Below, one piece after another: positions 12,148 through 23,033 of a DNA stretch of 64,000 bases. This stretch comes from Spatholobus suberectus (taxonomy: Eukaryota > Streptophyta > Magnoliopsida > Fabales > Fabaceae), in contig CM014733.1 of assembly GCA_004329165.1 (NCBI GenBank), positions 65,841,021-65,905,020 of the forward strand. The letters run 5' to 3'. Every line of letters starts with the position of its first letter. Within the stretch, counting starts at the first letter, position 1. Below the pieces are notes generated by a model that had not been told where the DNA came from, ran no database searches, and worked only from the letters and a program-made list of their open reading frames with translations. A program made the position numbers and the translations under genes.

Positions 12148-12870
12148 TTTGCTAACGTACACACACTTGTTTTTTAGTTAGAGTACATTAATAACTTATA
12201 ACTATAATATCTTAAAATATACCAATGGTGTAGCTTGTAAACATACTCAAACTAAAAAACAAGTGTATATGTTAGCAAATGCTTGTGGGGTTTGCTAATG
12301 TACACACACTTATTTTTTAGTTGAAGTACGTTAACAAGCTATAACTACAATGTATATTAAAATACACCTATAGGATAACTTGTTAACGTACTCCAATTAA
12401 AAAATAAGTATGTATACGTTAGCAAATCCCATATATATAGGAATTGCTAACGTACACATACTTGTTTTTTAGTTAGATATGTTAGCAAGTTATAATTATA
12501 ATATATCTTAAAATACACCAACGGTGTAACTTGTTAACGTATTCTAACCAAAAACCAAGTGTATGTACATTGGCAAATACTTGTGGGATTTGCTAACGTA
12601 CACGCACTTGTTTTGTAGTTGGGATACGTTAAAAAGTTATAATTATAATATATCTTAAAATACACCAATGGTGTAGCTTGTTAACGTACTTCAACTAAAA
12701 AACAAGTGTGTGTATATTGACAAATGCTTGTGGGATTTGCTAACATACACACACTTATTTTTTAGTTGAAGTACGTTAGCAAGCTATAACTACAATGTAT
12801 CTTAAAATACACCTATGGTGTAACTTGTTAACGTACTCCAACTAAAAAATAAGTGCGTGTGTGTATTAAT
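12148..12870. repeat. Tandem array of five palindromic units of about 135 bp
   Basis: Five head-to-tail units start at about 12148, 12291, 12443, 12589 and 12736. Each opens with a variant of TTTGCTAACGTACACACACT plus TGTTTTTTAGTTG, and closes with its inverse, ACTAAAAAACAAGTGTGT plus a GTTAGCAAA-like end. Each unit is therefore a hairpin with arms of about 45-60 bases around an AT-rich centre that contains ATCTTAAAATACACC. Most junctions carry the linker TGCTTGTGGGA or a variant. The ends resemble a MITE that has piled up in tandem. Confidence 0.85.
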
Positions 12871-13235
12871 TTGTTAGTTAATAGGATTTTCTTCATGAGT
12901 CTTTTTTTATTTTAAAATCTACTAGCACAAGAATGTTATTTTAATATACTAAAACTAATATGAAAAATTAATAAAAAAATATTAATATAAAGTTTAACAC
13001 TTAATTCAATTAAAAAAAAATTCTAAAACCCTTCGTATCCTAGTTATAATATATTACCTCCGTTTGTATATGTAAGAAACAAATACCTATTTCATCAAGA
13101 CTAGTAAAAATAACTAAGTTAGTTAATTTTAATCAATAATGTCATATATATATACACACACACTATGAAGAGTAGTAAAAAACAAATAACAAGATTTGAT
13201 CTAACAAGGATTGTGTGTAATTCTAATGAAAAAAT

Positions 13236-13402
13236 AGTCTATATACTGACAATGTAAAACATTTTTATACAGTCATCCAATTGTAAACTATCATGTATGG
13301 TAAGCTTGTTGACTTTTACGATAACTATCTTAAAAGTCATTCTAACAGTGATTTTTGATTGGTTGACAATGTAAAACTTTTACACTAACAGTGCATAGTC
13401 AT
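13236..13402. mobile_element. MITE, GACAGTGTAAA family, copy A
   Basis: The ends form an inverted repeat: TATACTGACAATGTAAAAC on the left and TTTTACACTAACAGTGCATA on the right. The core holds CTATCATGTATGGTAAGCTT and CTTAAAAGTCATTCTAACAG. The same layout occurs at 17965, 23034, 25426 and 54765. Confidence 0.78.
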
Positions 13403-14218
13403 TAAACTCAATTCTAATTACTAAAAGCTTTAATATAAGTTAAAATTTGCGACTTTTCTTTTGATTTTTGAAATACCAAAAACGGATGGTAATATCCTCG
13501 CTCATTCTCTAGTTAGAACAAACAATCTTTTTGCGGCTGTATTTTTTTGTCTTTTACTAATGTTTTTATCAATTTCTTGATACATGCATTATATGTAAAC
13601 GTATTTTCACAATAAAAAAATGTTTAACTTAGTTATATAATACAATCATAATAGTAAAATATTTAATTTAAAATTAACTTCCATGTGTCTTTTAGAGTCA
13701 TCTCATAAAAAATATATTGGATTGGCTGCTATGTGCTAGGTAAGATAATTAAGAAAAATAAAACTTTTATAATTCGTTCAACATGTAAAATTAGAATTTT
13801 AATTTTAATTTTGATAGAATTGGAATTTGTTTGAAATCATGATTTCAATGTTTGTTTGTGTAAAAAATTAGAATGTAAAATTATAAGTCTAAGTATATTT
13901 TTAATTAGAGGCAGCTATCAGTAAGACTGTACTAGGTTTAAATAAAAATAAAATGACCCATATGCGGTAGAAGTAATGGCAGTAATAGCGAGTTGTGAAT
14001 GAATTACTTATTAAATAGTTATATTCAATATATTAATTTAAAAGTATGCTAGTGTTATCATTAATTTTTATAATATATAATGTGTTAGGAAAGTCATATT
14101 GATAACCCACTAGAGTTGGCGTGAAAGTGGATGGTTAGATAATTTATATGATGTTCTAAGTTCAAACTTTATTGCATATTTGTACACTAAAAAATGTTAG
14201 GGAAGTGATTATTTTACA

Positions 14219-14256
<38 letters not shown>

Positions 14257-17200
14257 TAATATAAAATTAATATTATATTAATTATATTGTTAATAAATAA
14301 AAAGTTAAGCTCATAAACTAGTCCATTTGGTTCCTAATCGGTAAAAAACTGAATTGAGCTAAAAATATGTTAACCCATTAGGAATTTTTTGAATGGGCTG
14401 AGCCGGCTCCAATTGGTGACTTTACGTCAAAACTAAGAAACCAAAGGAAGAATTTTTGTTTTGTGAGTATCATGAAGTGTATATGTTTTTAGTTAATAAG
14501 ATTATAATATTGAAAATAAAAAATTAAATTAAAAGCTGCGATGACGCACATAATTCGACAACTATCTGTAAACCTTGTGGTCTTTTTTAGCATTAATACA
14601 CACTCATATCAATATTAATTTATATATTGATCTAATTGTAGGAAGCTTTGATTTCATATGTATTTGATTCTTTTTATTCCTTATAATTTAAAATAATCAC
14701 CATTTAAATTTTTAAGTGATTTATTAAAACTAGAATTATATTTAACTAAATTATTTTTATTTAATTAATAGTTTATTATACTTTATAAAGATAATAAAAA
14801 TATAAATTATGACCAAAATAATTAATAATTTTTGTTATTTTAAGATGAAAAATAATTTAAAATAAATTTAAAATTTTAAGAATAACAATTATTTTGAAAC
14901 ATAAAAAATCAATGAATTATTGTTTGGGAATGGTAGTTTGAGACTTTTTAAAATCTTTTTTTATGAGTTAAGAAGAGAAGGGATCTTTTATAATTGGCCA
15001 CATATTCTCTTTAAGCTGTGATCCTAGAAAATTTATTTTCACCTTATCAAAATGAACATTAGAGAATACAAAGGAATGCACTAAGGGATACCAAGAATTG
15101 CACCCACATACAAACCCCTATAGTCTCTGATAGTTTGGGTATAGTTGGGGTCATCATCATAGCGATTGTGTGTTTGGGGCCACAAATTGAAGGGCAAATT
15201 GAAAATCTGGGTATCCAATTTTTGACATTCTTGCGTTGCACTCACAAACTTTAAACTTGTTCATTACTGGCATTGGAATTGCGTTCACGACCATATTTTA
15301 ATAAAAGTTAGAAATCTTACTAATCTTTAGAAGCAAAATTGCCCATATCAGCATGTGACCGTGTAATAAACGCTTTGAATATGAACTAAAAAACAAAATG
15401 ATAAACTTTTTGGGGCCAACTTACCAAGAAGCCGACAAAATAATCTCAGCTTTTTAGAGGTTTGGCAAAGCGATTGTACATGATATCAACCAAATGTTGC
15501 ATAATTTAGTACTTCAGAACAAGGACACACTAGTCACCGAGAGTGTTGTTCTTTCTCCCACACAAGTCTATGATGCACATTACCCAGCACGTCTTTGCTT
15601 GTTGACTCCGCAACCAAGAAAGGAAACAAAAAAGACCATGCAATGCAAGAATTGAATGGAAATGTAAGCGGTAACCGAAGTCAATTTAACTGGATTTTTG
15701 AAGAATTTTAAATATTGGACCTCTCTTTCAATGAATTAATTATCACAAATATAGGTTAATTTTGATAACTTTCTAAAAAAATATTTATAGGAGAAAATAA
15801 AAAAATAAAATAAATTTAACCTATTTTATAAGTTAAAATTAATTTATATATAATTTTTTTCGAATTTTTTTTTTCGTTTAACTTTTCTTGGTGTTGAAAT
15901 GCATAAGTTAATTTTTAATTTATAAGAAAAAATTAATTCATTTTAATTCTTTATTTTTTTTATAAATACTTATTAGAAAATTTATCCAAATTATCTATTA
16001 TCAATATAAGTGGAATGTTCTAAAATTCATTCAAAAAGAAATTTAGAATAGAAAATCTTACCTGAGAATACGCTTTGAGAATAACAATAAAAAAACTCGC
16101 ACACCCCATTTTTCCCCATAACTAGGAAAGTGTGTTTATATCATATTCTCAAACTTAAGATATAATTCTGTGAGAATGCTCAACGTTATACTTCTAAAAG
16201 AGACATAATTAGGATATTGTTTTGAGGCCACAAATGCAACATAATTTCTTTTTAGCTATAATGGCAGCACTAATTGCCACCACATGCTTGCATGAAAAAA
16301 GTATCACAAGGGCAACAGAGAGAAATCAAAATCATGCTCTCTTTATAAGGAATGCTAGCTAAATCCTGTCCATTATTTAAAAAGCACTGATATAGATAGA
16401 CCTTAAACATTTACTGATTGCAATAGATATCTATCATTGCTAACCACCATTTGCTTCCTTAAAAGGACTAGTTTCCACCAAACTAGATCCCTTGGTCGGT
16501 GCTTTACATCTTGAAGCAATTTGTGGATGACTGTTCAAATCTAATTGAAGAGAATGTTGGATTTGTTATCAAACTTTTGCCATATCAGATATTTTTATAA
16601 ATCTGTTAAGAAGTAAAACCATCATGCAATCTTAATCTATTAAAATGTTTTAAAAGTAATTTTTGTCACTAATAAATCTCCTCATATAAAAAATTACTGT
16701 AAGGTAAAAAAATAGTTATTTATAGTTTTACTTTATAGTTTACTTGAAGGAATAGGACCACAAGAAAAATATTTAACTCCTCAGTTAAAACTAAAAAGGA
16801 TTTTAGTATTATTTCAAAGATTAAGCAATCTTAAGAATTATTATTGTAAAATTGCTTTGAGAGAAATTAATCGTATAAGTTATTAACTATTATTTTTCAA
16901 AAGTAATTAAGGCAATCAATTTAATTCTCCTTAAGACAGTTAACTTAGAAAAATCATTAAATTTCATCAGTAGTCACTCAAAAATACATACCAAATATGC
17001 GTGTTATAAATACCTTGATATTATATGTGGGGAATGTGTAAGGGATAAAAATAACATTAATCGTATATTATTTCGTTTGTTTATGAAAGACTACCAACTC
17101 AGCTAAGTAACACATTCAAATAAGCTATTAATTTATCATACATTGTAACTATATAATTAAAATCGAGCGAAAAATTATTAATAAATAAAATAGAAAAAGA

Positions 17201-17964
17201 AGACAAATAGTAGTTTTTTTTTTTTTTTGAAAGCTGACAAATAGTAGGTTTTTTTCTGGTTAATTGAGTAAAAGTGAAGAAATGCTTTGTGTTGCCAAGT
17301 TCGTAAAAGAAGACAGAGAGGGATGCTAACAATTGACAACAATGATATTTATATTCTAATTTATTTATTTTTTAACTATATCACATCATATATTACAATT
17401 TTTCCCCCTCCTTTTTTCTCCTTATACACCCAAAAACGGGGTTTTCGTTTTATAAACAATTGATTCGGATTTGTGGCGACTAGCGAGTGTCGATTGGCAC
17501 AGTAGAGAAGAGAGGCTAGTTGAACAGGATTCTTTGGTGTGGGCCAATGAACAGAGAAGTGGCTGTAATGTGTGGCTATGGATCTAACTTTTTGTCCACT
17601 TTGGATGAGAGTGGAGATAATGATTTTGCCTCAGACTTGAAGATAAGAATGAAGTTGTGGTAAATCTTCAAGACATTCCCTTGACATTCAAATAGGATTC
17701 ACTCACGATCCGTGGCTTTTGATTCCGACACTACAAATTTGTGGTTAGACTTCTTCTTGTTAATATAAATTTTATTTAATCAATAATTATTAATATCAAT
17801 ACTGTAAATTTACAATAGCAATACAATATATTATATTAATAAATAATTTTATTAGAGAGTGTAGTAATTATTATGTATGATAAAATTATTGACTTTCAAA
17901 TTACATTAAAATTCATATCTATAATGATTTATAATTGGTTCGCTGTGTTTTAAATTAGAATTTA
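13403..17964. other. Gene-free AT-rich stretch
   Basis: I see no convincing coding frame or RNA gene. The only clear repeat is an (AAT)n tract at 14219-14256. Short open frames at 15059-15241 and 17099-17332 (minus) have no recognisable motif and lie in low-complexity DNA. Confidence 0.5.
14219..14256. repeat. (AAT)n microsatellite
   Basis: About 12 AAT units. Confidence 0.95.
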
Positions 17965-18138
17965 ATGGTTATATACTGTCAGTGTAAAAAGTTTTATACT
18001 GTTAACCAATCATAAATCACCGTTGTTATAACTTTTAAGATAATTATTGTAAAAGTCAACAAACTTACCATGCATGGTAGTTTGCGATTGGATGACAGTG
18101 TAAAATGGCTTTACACTGTCAGTGCATAACCTATTTGC
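17965..18138. mobile_element. MITE, GACAGTGTAAA family, copy B
   Basis: It starts ATATACTGTCAGTGTAAAAA and ends TTTACACTGTCAGTGCATAA, an inverted pair. The core is opposite in orientation to copy A (GTCAACAAACTTACCATGCA). Confidence 0.8.
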
Positions 18139-18296
18139 TCTTTAAACTATCAATGCATTAAAATTGAACACCAATAATTATGTTAATGATATACTAATTT
18201 CTATTAAAGAATATTTATACTAACAGAAATTAATCAAACTATAAGTTGTTAATAAATGTGTGCCATGTGAAGACGAGCTTGGTGAAAAAAGTTTAG

Positions 18297-20487
18297 TGTT
18301 GGTTTTGATGATTTTGAAGCCTCACTTGATGAAAGTGATGACAAATTATAATTTGTTTATGTTTGTGTGTATGTCTCATTCAAATTAGTTCTTAGGCTCA
18401 CTTTGATGCTTGGAGATTTCTCAAGAGCTCAATTAAAAACTTAAATAACTAAAAAGTGATAAGATGTTTTTGAAAAACTAAAATTGAACCAAGAGCATGT
18501 GAGAAAATGATAAGTTTCATTTATGGGATAACATATTGAATTGATCTCATTTTTGAAATCTGTCACTAAGAAAGAAATAATTGATTATATACTTAAAATA
18601 ATTGATTATTTTGCTTTGTTCTAGTTCTAGAAAATCGTCTCTCTGTATAATAATCAATTATATGGTGAAATAATTGATTATATTGTTCTTTGTTCAAACC
18701 CAGGTGTTTGGATGAACAAAATAATCAATTATGTGAAGTAAATAATTGATTATTTCACTTTTCATCTATAAATAATTGTTTTCGCTCCTATTTTCACTCC
18801 TGTGTTAAGTGTCACTCCAAAAACTACTTTCTAAGAGAAGAAAAAGTGAGAGAAAGTTGCAAAATTAGTGACAAAGGATTGTCATCAAGAATTTAACAAG
18901 ATTCCATCAAATTAAGATCTTAATTTGTAGAAATCAATCAAAATGTCATAGTAGCATCAGCAGAGTTTTTCAGTTTGTGTTCATATCACAATAATCAGAT
19001 GATATCTCTTATTTGCTTCACTTATGTGTTGTAAGACGAAGGCTAGCATACGTGACCTGAATAGGTCTCCCACGGTGGGAAACATCATAGAGACCATTAA
19101 ATTTAGCTAGGGATAATCCAATGGTTGAGATTTTTTTTCTTTCCCTCTTTTTCCCCCGTTTACCCTTACCTCTACCCCGCACTTCTCCAACCAAAAGATC
19201 CACTTCCCCAACAGTTCAAGCCTTCTCGAATTGAATCCCCAGATTCACTGTCATCTTCGCCCCCAAAGACAACTTCGTAGCCATCGTCGTGGACTCCGGC
19301 ACTAGTTTTGTTATTCGTTGTTTCCTTTTTTCTTTTTTTTTAAACTTTGTTGTGATACTCTCCTGTTTGTTGTTTGGTTGCAAGTGCTAAGATTGATTTT
19401 GGGTGTGGGAAGACTTTCCCATTTTTGTTTGGAAACTTTTTTTTTGTTTTATTTGTATTGCCTTTACCATTTTTGTTGAGCCTTTGGTACCTTGTAGGAC
19501 AACTGACAATAGAAACGTGAAGAAGAAGGATAATTCTTTGGTTACTGATTAATTGAGTGTTTTTCGCAATGTGAATGTGGTTGGTGGTGATAATGGTCAC
19601 AGTTCTTGTGTGGTGAACCCAAAGCATGGTGTTGGGAAGAAGATATGACATGGTGAATCCCCAATGGTGGCTATAAAGTTGTCTTCAGGGGCATCTTTTG
19701 TTGGATGATAGTTTAAAACCAGAGAGAGACTAGCTGGGAGCATCGTCGGGATCCAAGCGCTAGCGAGGAGTGGTAATAGGTGAAGTGGAAGCGAAGGATA
19801 GAGAAGAAGAGGTAAGAGAAAAAAAAAGGGTAAATCGAGAAAGGGACGAAAAAAAAGAGAAAAAAGAAAAAAATTGATCCATTTGATTAAAATTTATTTT
19901 ATCTAAGAGTTGTAAAAAGCTATCCCATCGTGGGAGACTTATTCACATTGGAGACCTATTCACATTTCCCATGGTAGCTAGCCTTTGTCTGTGTTGTTAT
20001 TAGAAATGAGTGCTTTTCAAGATTATGTGTAGTAGTTTTCTACATGTGATCAAGGCTTTTTTTAGGGTTTTCAAGAAACCTTAAGATTAAAGGTCAATTG
20101 TGTGTTTGTAAAGAACAAATGATTTTAGTGAAGAATCTTAACCAGGTTGGTTGGGGATTGTTCCACTGGATGTGGATAACAGTAGTGTGATCAAATTAGG
20201 ATAAAATTGCCTTGTGTTCTTCTCTATCTCTTTAACTCTCTCTATTTTACATTATTGATCTTGTACTAAAATTGAAAGAAGAATTTTGCATGATTGCATT
20301 CGTGATATCTTGATCATATAGGTTGTAATTAAGACTACAATAATTATTTCTAGTTCTTCCTGCTTTCTAAGTCAATTGGTGACATGAATTTTTGAAGAAT
20401 TTTTGAAAGGTTTTAAAACTATTTTGGAACTTGTGATTTTTTAAAAGATCCAATTCACCTTCTTTTAGATTCTGTCATTTGTCTACA
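18297..20487 (+). repeat. 5' LTR of the truncated Copia, split by a Mutator-like element
   Basis: It starts TGTTGGTTTTGATGATTTTG and ends in CA two bases before the PBS. Without the inserted 19034-19989 and one target copy it would be about 1.2 kb. Between about 18578 and 18760 it carries six copies of a near-palindrome of the type ATAATTGATTAT in both orientations. Confidence 0.8.
19034..19989. mobile_element. Mutator-like element with possible captured gene sequence
   Basis: The insertion is flanked by 9-bp duplications TGTGTTGTA (19025-19033) and TGTGTTGTT (19990-19998). This length is typical of Mutator elements. The ends are inverted: AGACGAAGGCTAGC on the left and, reading inward, GACAAAGGCTAGC on the right. 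Both ends are followed inside by CTCCCACGRTGGGA-like sequence. No transposase is present. The interior is richer in GC than its surroundings and has short gene-like frames, for example APKDNFVAIVVDSGTSF near 19260-19310. It also has an intron-like T-rich stretch ending in TTGTAG near 19498. It could be a Pack-MULE; the source gene is not recognised. Confidence 0.72.
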
Positions 20488-20489
20488 AA

Positions 20490-20500
20490 TGGTATCAAAG
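20490..20500 (+). other. Primer-binding site, initiator tRNA-Met type
   Basis: TGGTATCAAAG differs at one base from the usual Copia site TGGTATCAGAG, and lies two bases after the LTR end. Confidence 0.82.
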
Positions 20501-20559
20501 AAGGTTCTTGTAAGTTGCTCAAGATTCTAAGATGAATAGTTGAATCCACTCATTTGAAT

Positions 20560-21580
20560 GGTGAGGGCTCCTCCATTAACAAACTCCTTGTTTTAAAAGG
20601 CGAAGGTTAGACCTATTGAAAGATTCATATGAAAAATTTATTGAAGCCAGTGACATAGAAATCTTGGATGTAATAGAAAATGGTCCATACACACCCATGT
20701 ATGTTATAAATGGAGAAACTAAAGAGAAACCAAAAAAGATTGGACAAATGAAGAGAAAAGAAAGGCTCAATTTAACTTCAAGGCTAGAAAAATAATCACC
20801 TTTGCATTAACACATGATGAATTCTTTGAAGTATCACAATGCACTTCAGTTGAGAAAATGTGGGATACCTTACAAATAACCCATGAAGGAACTTCTGATG
20901 CAAAAAAAGCTAGAAAATATACTTTAATACGAGAATATGAGATGTTTAGAATGAAAAAGGGGGAAACAATTTCTAATGTTCAGAAACACTTTACACATAT
21001 TGTGAATCATTTAATAGGTCTAGTAAACAATTCGTCTTGATAAAGAGGAACTTTATGTTAAAGTGTTGAAATGCTTGAACAGGGCTTGACAATCTAAAGT
21101 TCATGCGATTATTGAATCCAAAAATCTCACCATGATGAATCTAGCAACCTTCTTTGAAAATCTACAAGAACATGAGTTAGAGCCTAATCAACTCAATGAA
21201 CATGAAGAAGTTGACAAGAAAAAGAAAGGATTAGCTCTTAAAGCAAGCATCTTAAAAGATGATCAAAGTGATGATGATAGTTTTGAAGACCTAAAAAATA
21301 AAATCATATCCTTATTGGTGAAAATATTTGGAAAGTTTCTCTGGAAGGAAAAAAGAAAAGCAAATGCTTCTCAAAAGATGACAAAGAAAAACGATCCAAA
21401 TCAAACCATGTACACGTGTTTTGAATGTGGCAAGCAAGGAAATATCAAAACAAATTGTCCCATTTATCAAAAAAAAAAAGGGGGGGGGGGGGGGGAGGGG
21501 GGAGAGAGAAAGAAAGTTGAAAAAGTAAAACAAAGGAATGAGGGCATACATTGTTTAGGAAGATAATGACTCTAGTTAAA
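20560..21580 (+). pseudogene. Copia gag remnant with degenerate zinc knuckle
   Basis: Three frames carry successive gag parts. These are MWDTLQITHEGTSDAKKARK (20858-21040), the helical block MMNLATFFENLQEHELEPNQ (from 21132), and a zinc-knuckle block CFECGKQGNIKTNC near 21418-21460. The knuckle's His is replaced by Asn in the CX2CX4HX4C pattern. The motif AYIV-EDNDSS near 21545-21575 is also a common feature of this gag family. Stops and frameshifts separate the parts, and a poly-G run (21480-21500) interrupts the basic tail. Confidence 0.82.
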
Positions 21581-21590
21581 AATTGTCATA

Positions 21591-21767
21591 TAATTAAAAA
21601 TTATTGATTTTTTTAATAATTGTTGACTCACTTATAAACAAAGCTAGGGTGGGTATTAGGGTACTTGAACCTATGGATACTTATTAAGTAAAACTATTAA
21701 TTTGCTCATACATATTTAAATATATTTGTTCTATTTTTGTTTCATCCTCATTCCTCACTCTCAGATG

Positions 21768-21802
<35 letters not shown>

Positions 21803-21836
21803 TCTTCGTTGTGTTGAATGCTTTTTTTGTTAAATT
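21591..21836. other. Short AT-rich spacer with (TA)n
   Basis: Nothing coding is seen. A TA microsatellite lies at 21773-21799. Confidence 0.6.
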
Positions 21837-22997
21837 TGTTGGAACCAAAGACGTAGAAGCGTCTAGACCCTCAAAGTTTTGAAGATAACAAACTTATTAA
21901 TGTTCAAGTTTCTGCCAAAGAACTGAATTCTTTACAGCATACAAACTTCTCTTTGAAGAACGCCCATTAGACGTGTCAAAGAAGACCGTCCAGTAGACGT
22001 GTCAAAGAAGACTGTCCAATAGACGTGCTTAAAAAACATCGTCCAATGAACAACTTAAGATGATCGTCTGAAGAACATATTCAAATATCTGATGCAAGCT
22101 TCCAATGACAAATATTCAAACGGCTAAGTTTTATTTTGAACGTCCAATTTATTCATGCTAGTTTTTCTTGAAACTAACATATTACTACTTCTATGATCTA
22201 ATGTTCAAATTGTTTGAAGCATTAAATAACATTAGAATCATTCTAGTGCAAGAACGCAGCAAAATCAGATAAAGCAAGTCAACTTATCAAGCTACTGAGA
22301 CGAATGAATAATGTCCAGAAAAACAGACTGCCAGCACAGTCCTGTACTTTCCATTTTGGTGCAAGTCTAAAAGCTGCTGTGAGTAGCTTCTCTAAAGGAT
22401 ACTTTGCATGCTTCTCATTGCACAACGAAGTCAAAGTCATTTACAATGGATCTTGTTCCTGAAGACTATATATATGCATGCACCAAGGAAGAAAAAAAAA
22501 AGAACTGAAGTGAAAATAGCAAAAGAGACTGTGACGAACGATCAAGAAAAAGAACAAGAACAAAAGGATATTAACAATATTATGATAAGAAGCGTCCAGT
22601 GGACGATAGCAAAAATCGTGTAAAGTTTTTCAGAGCGTTTTTGAGCCTAATCTTTCAAATCCTCACTACGTGAGTTGATATCGTTTATATAAACACTTGT
22701 TGTGTTGTGAAAGCCTGGAGAGGTTTAGTGTGAAAGAATACTTGGGTTAAGCAATCTAAGGTGATTGCGTTCCTGAAGAGTCCGTGAACAATACTTGTAA
22801 CCTAAGGTTGGTTAGTGAATACCTTCTGGGTGAAGGGACTGGACGTAGCTCAGATTGAGTGAACCAGTATAAAACCTTTTGTGTTCTTCTTCTCTGTATT
22901 CCTACGCTTGAAAATGTTTTCACACTAATCAACTTGTTTTGAAAAAAATTTTAAACGCATAATTCAACCCCCTTTCTTGTGCGTTTTTTCTATTTCA
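21837..22997 (+). mobile_element. Solo LTR of the Sirevirus-type Copia family
   Basis: It matches the LTRs at 27672 and 37253 from TGTTGGAACCAAAGACGTAG to the CTTTCTTGTGCGTTTTTTCT end. It is bounded by a perfect target duplication AAATT (21832-21836 and 22998-23002). It has the same TATA region, the same GTCCAGTAGACGTG tandem repeats (about 21960-22070), and the palindrome CGTCCAGTGGACG at 22593-22605. No internal sequence remains, so recombination between two LTRs removed it. The small open frame 22408-22623 is LTR sequence. Confidence 0.95.
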
Positions 22998-23033
22998 AAA
23001 TTACGAATGTCAAATTTAGCATTAAATTAAGAA

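Larger units (their letters stand above)
18297..21590 (+). mobile_element. Truncated Copia: 5' LTR, PBS and partial gag
   Basis: A complete-looking 5' LTR (18297-20487, interrupted by a Mutator-like element) is followed by a primer-binding site and a gag remnant. After about 21590 the sequence no longer looks like retrotransposon DNA, and neither pol nor a 3' LTR is seen. The element lost its 3' part by deletion. Confidence 0.8.

Noticed and set aside
12148..12870. Possible CRISPR-like array
   Set aside because: Units are palindromes of about 135 bases with almost no unique spacer, in plant DNA; they behave as MITE copies.
19340..19651. Minus-strand 103-codon frame in the Mutator-like element
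   Set aside because: Low-complexity and opposite in sense to the exon-like patches; no known motif.
21312..21551. Minus-strand frame with poly-Pro
   Set aside because: It arises from the poly-G run inside a plus-strand gag remnant.
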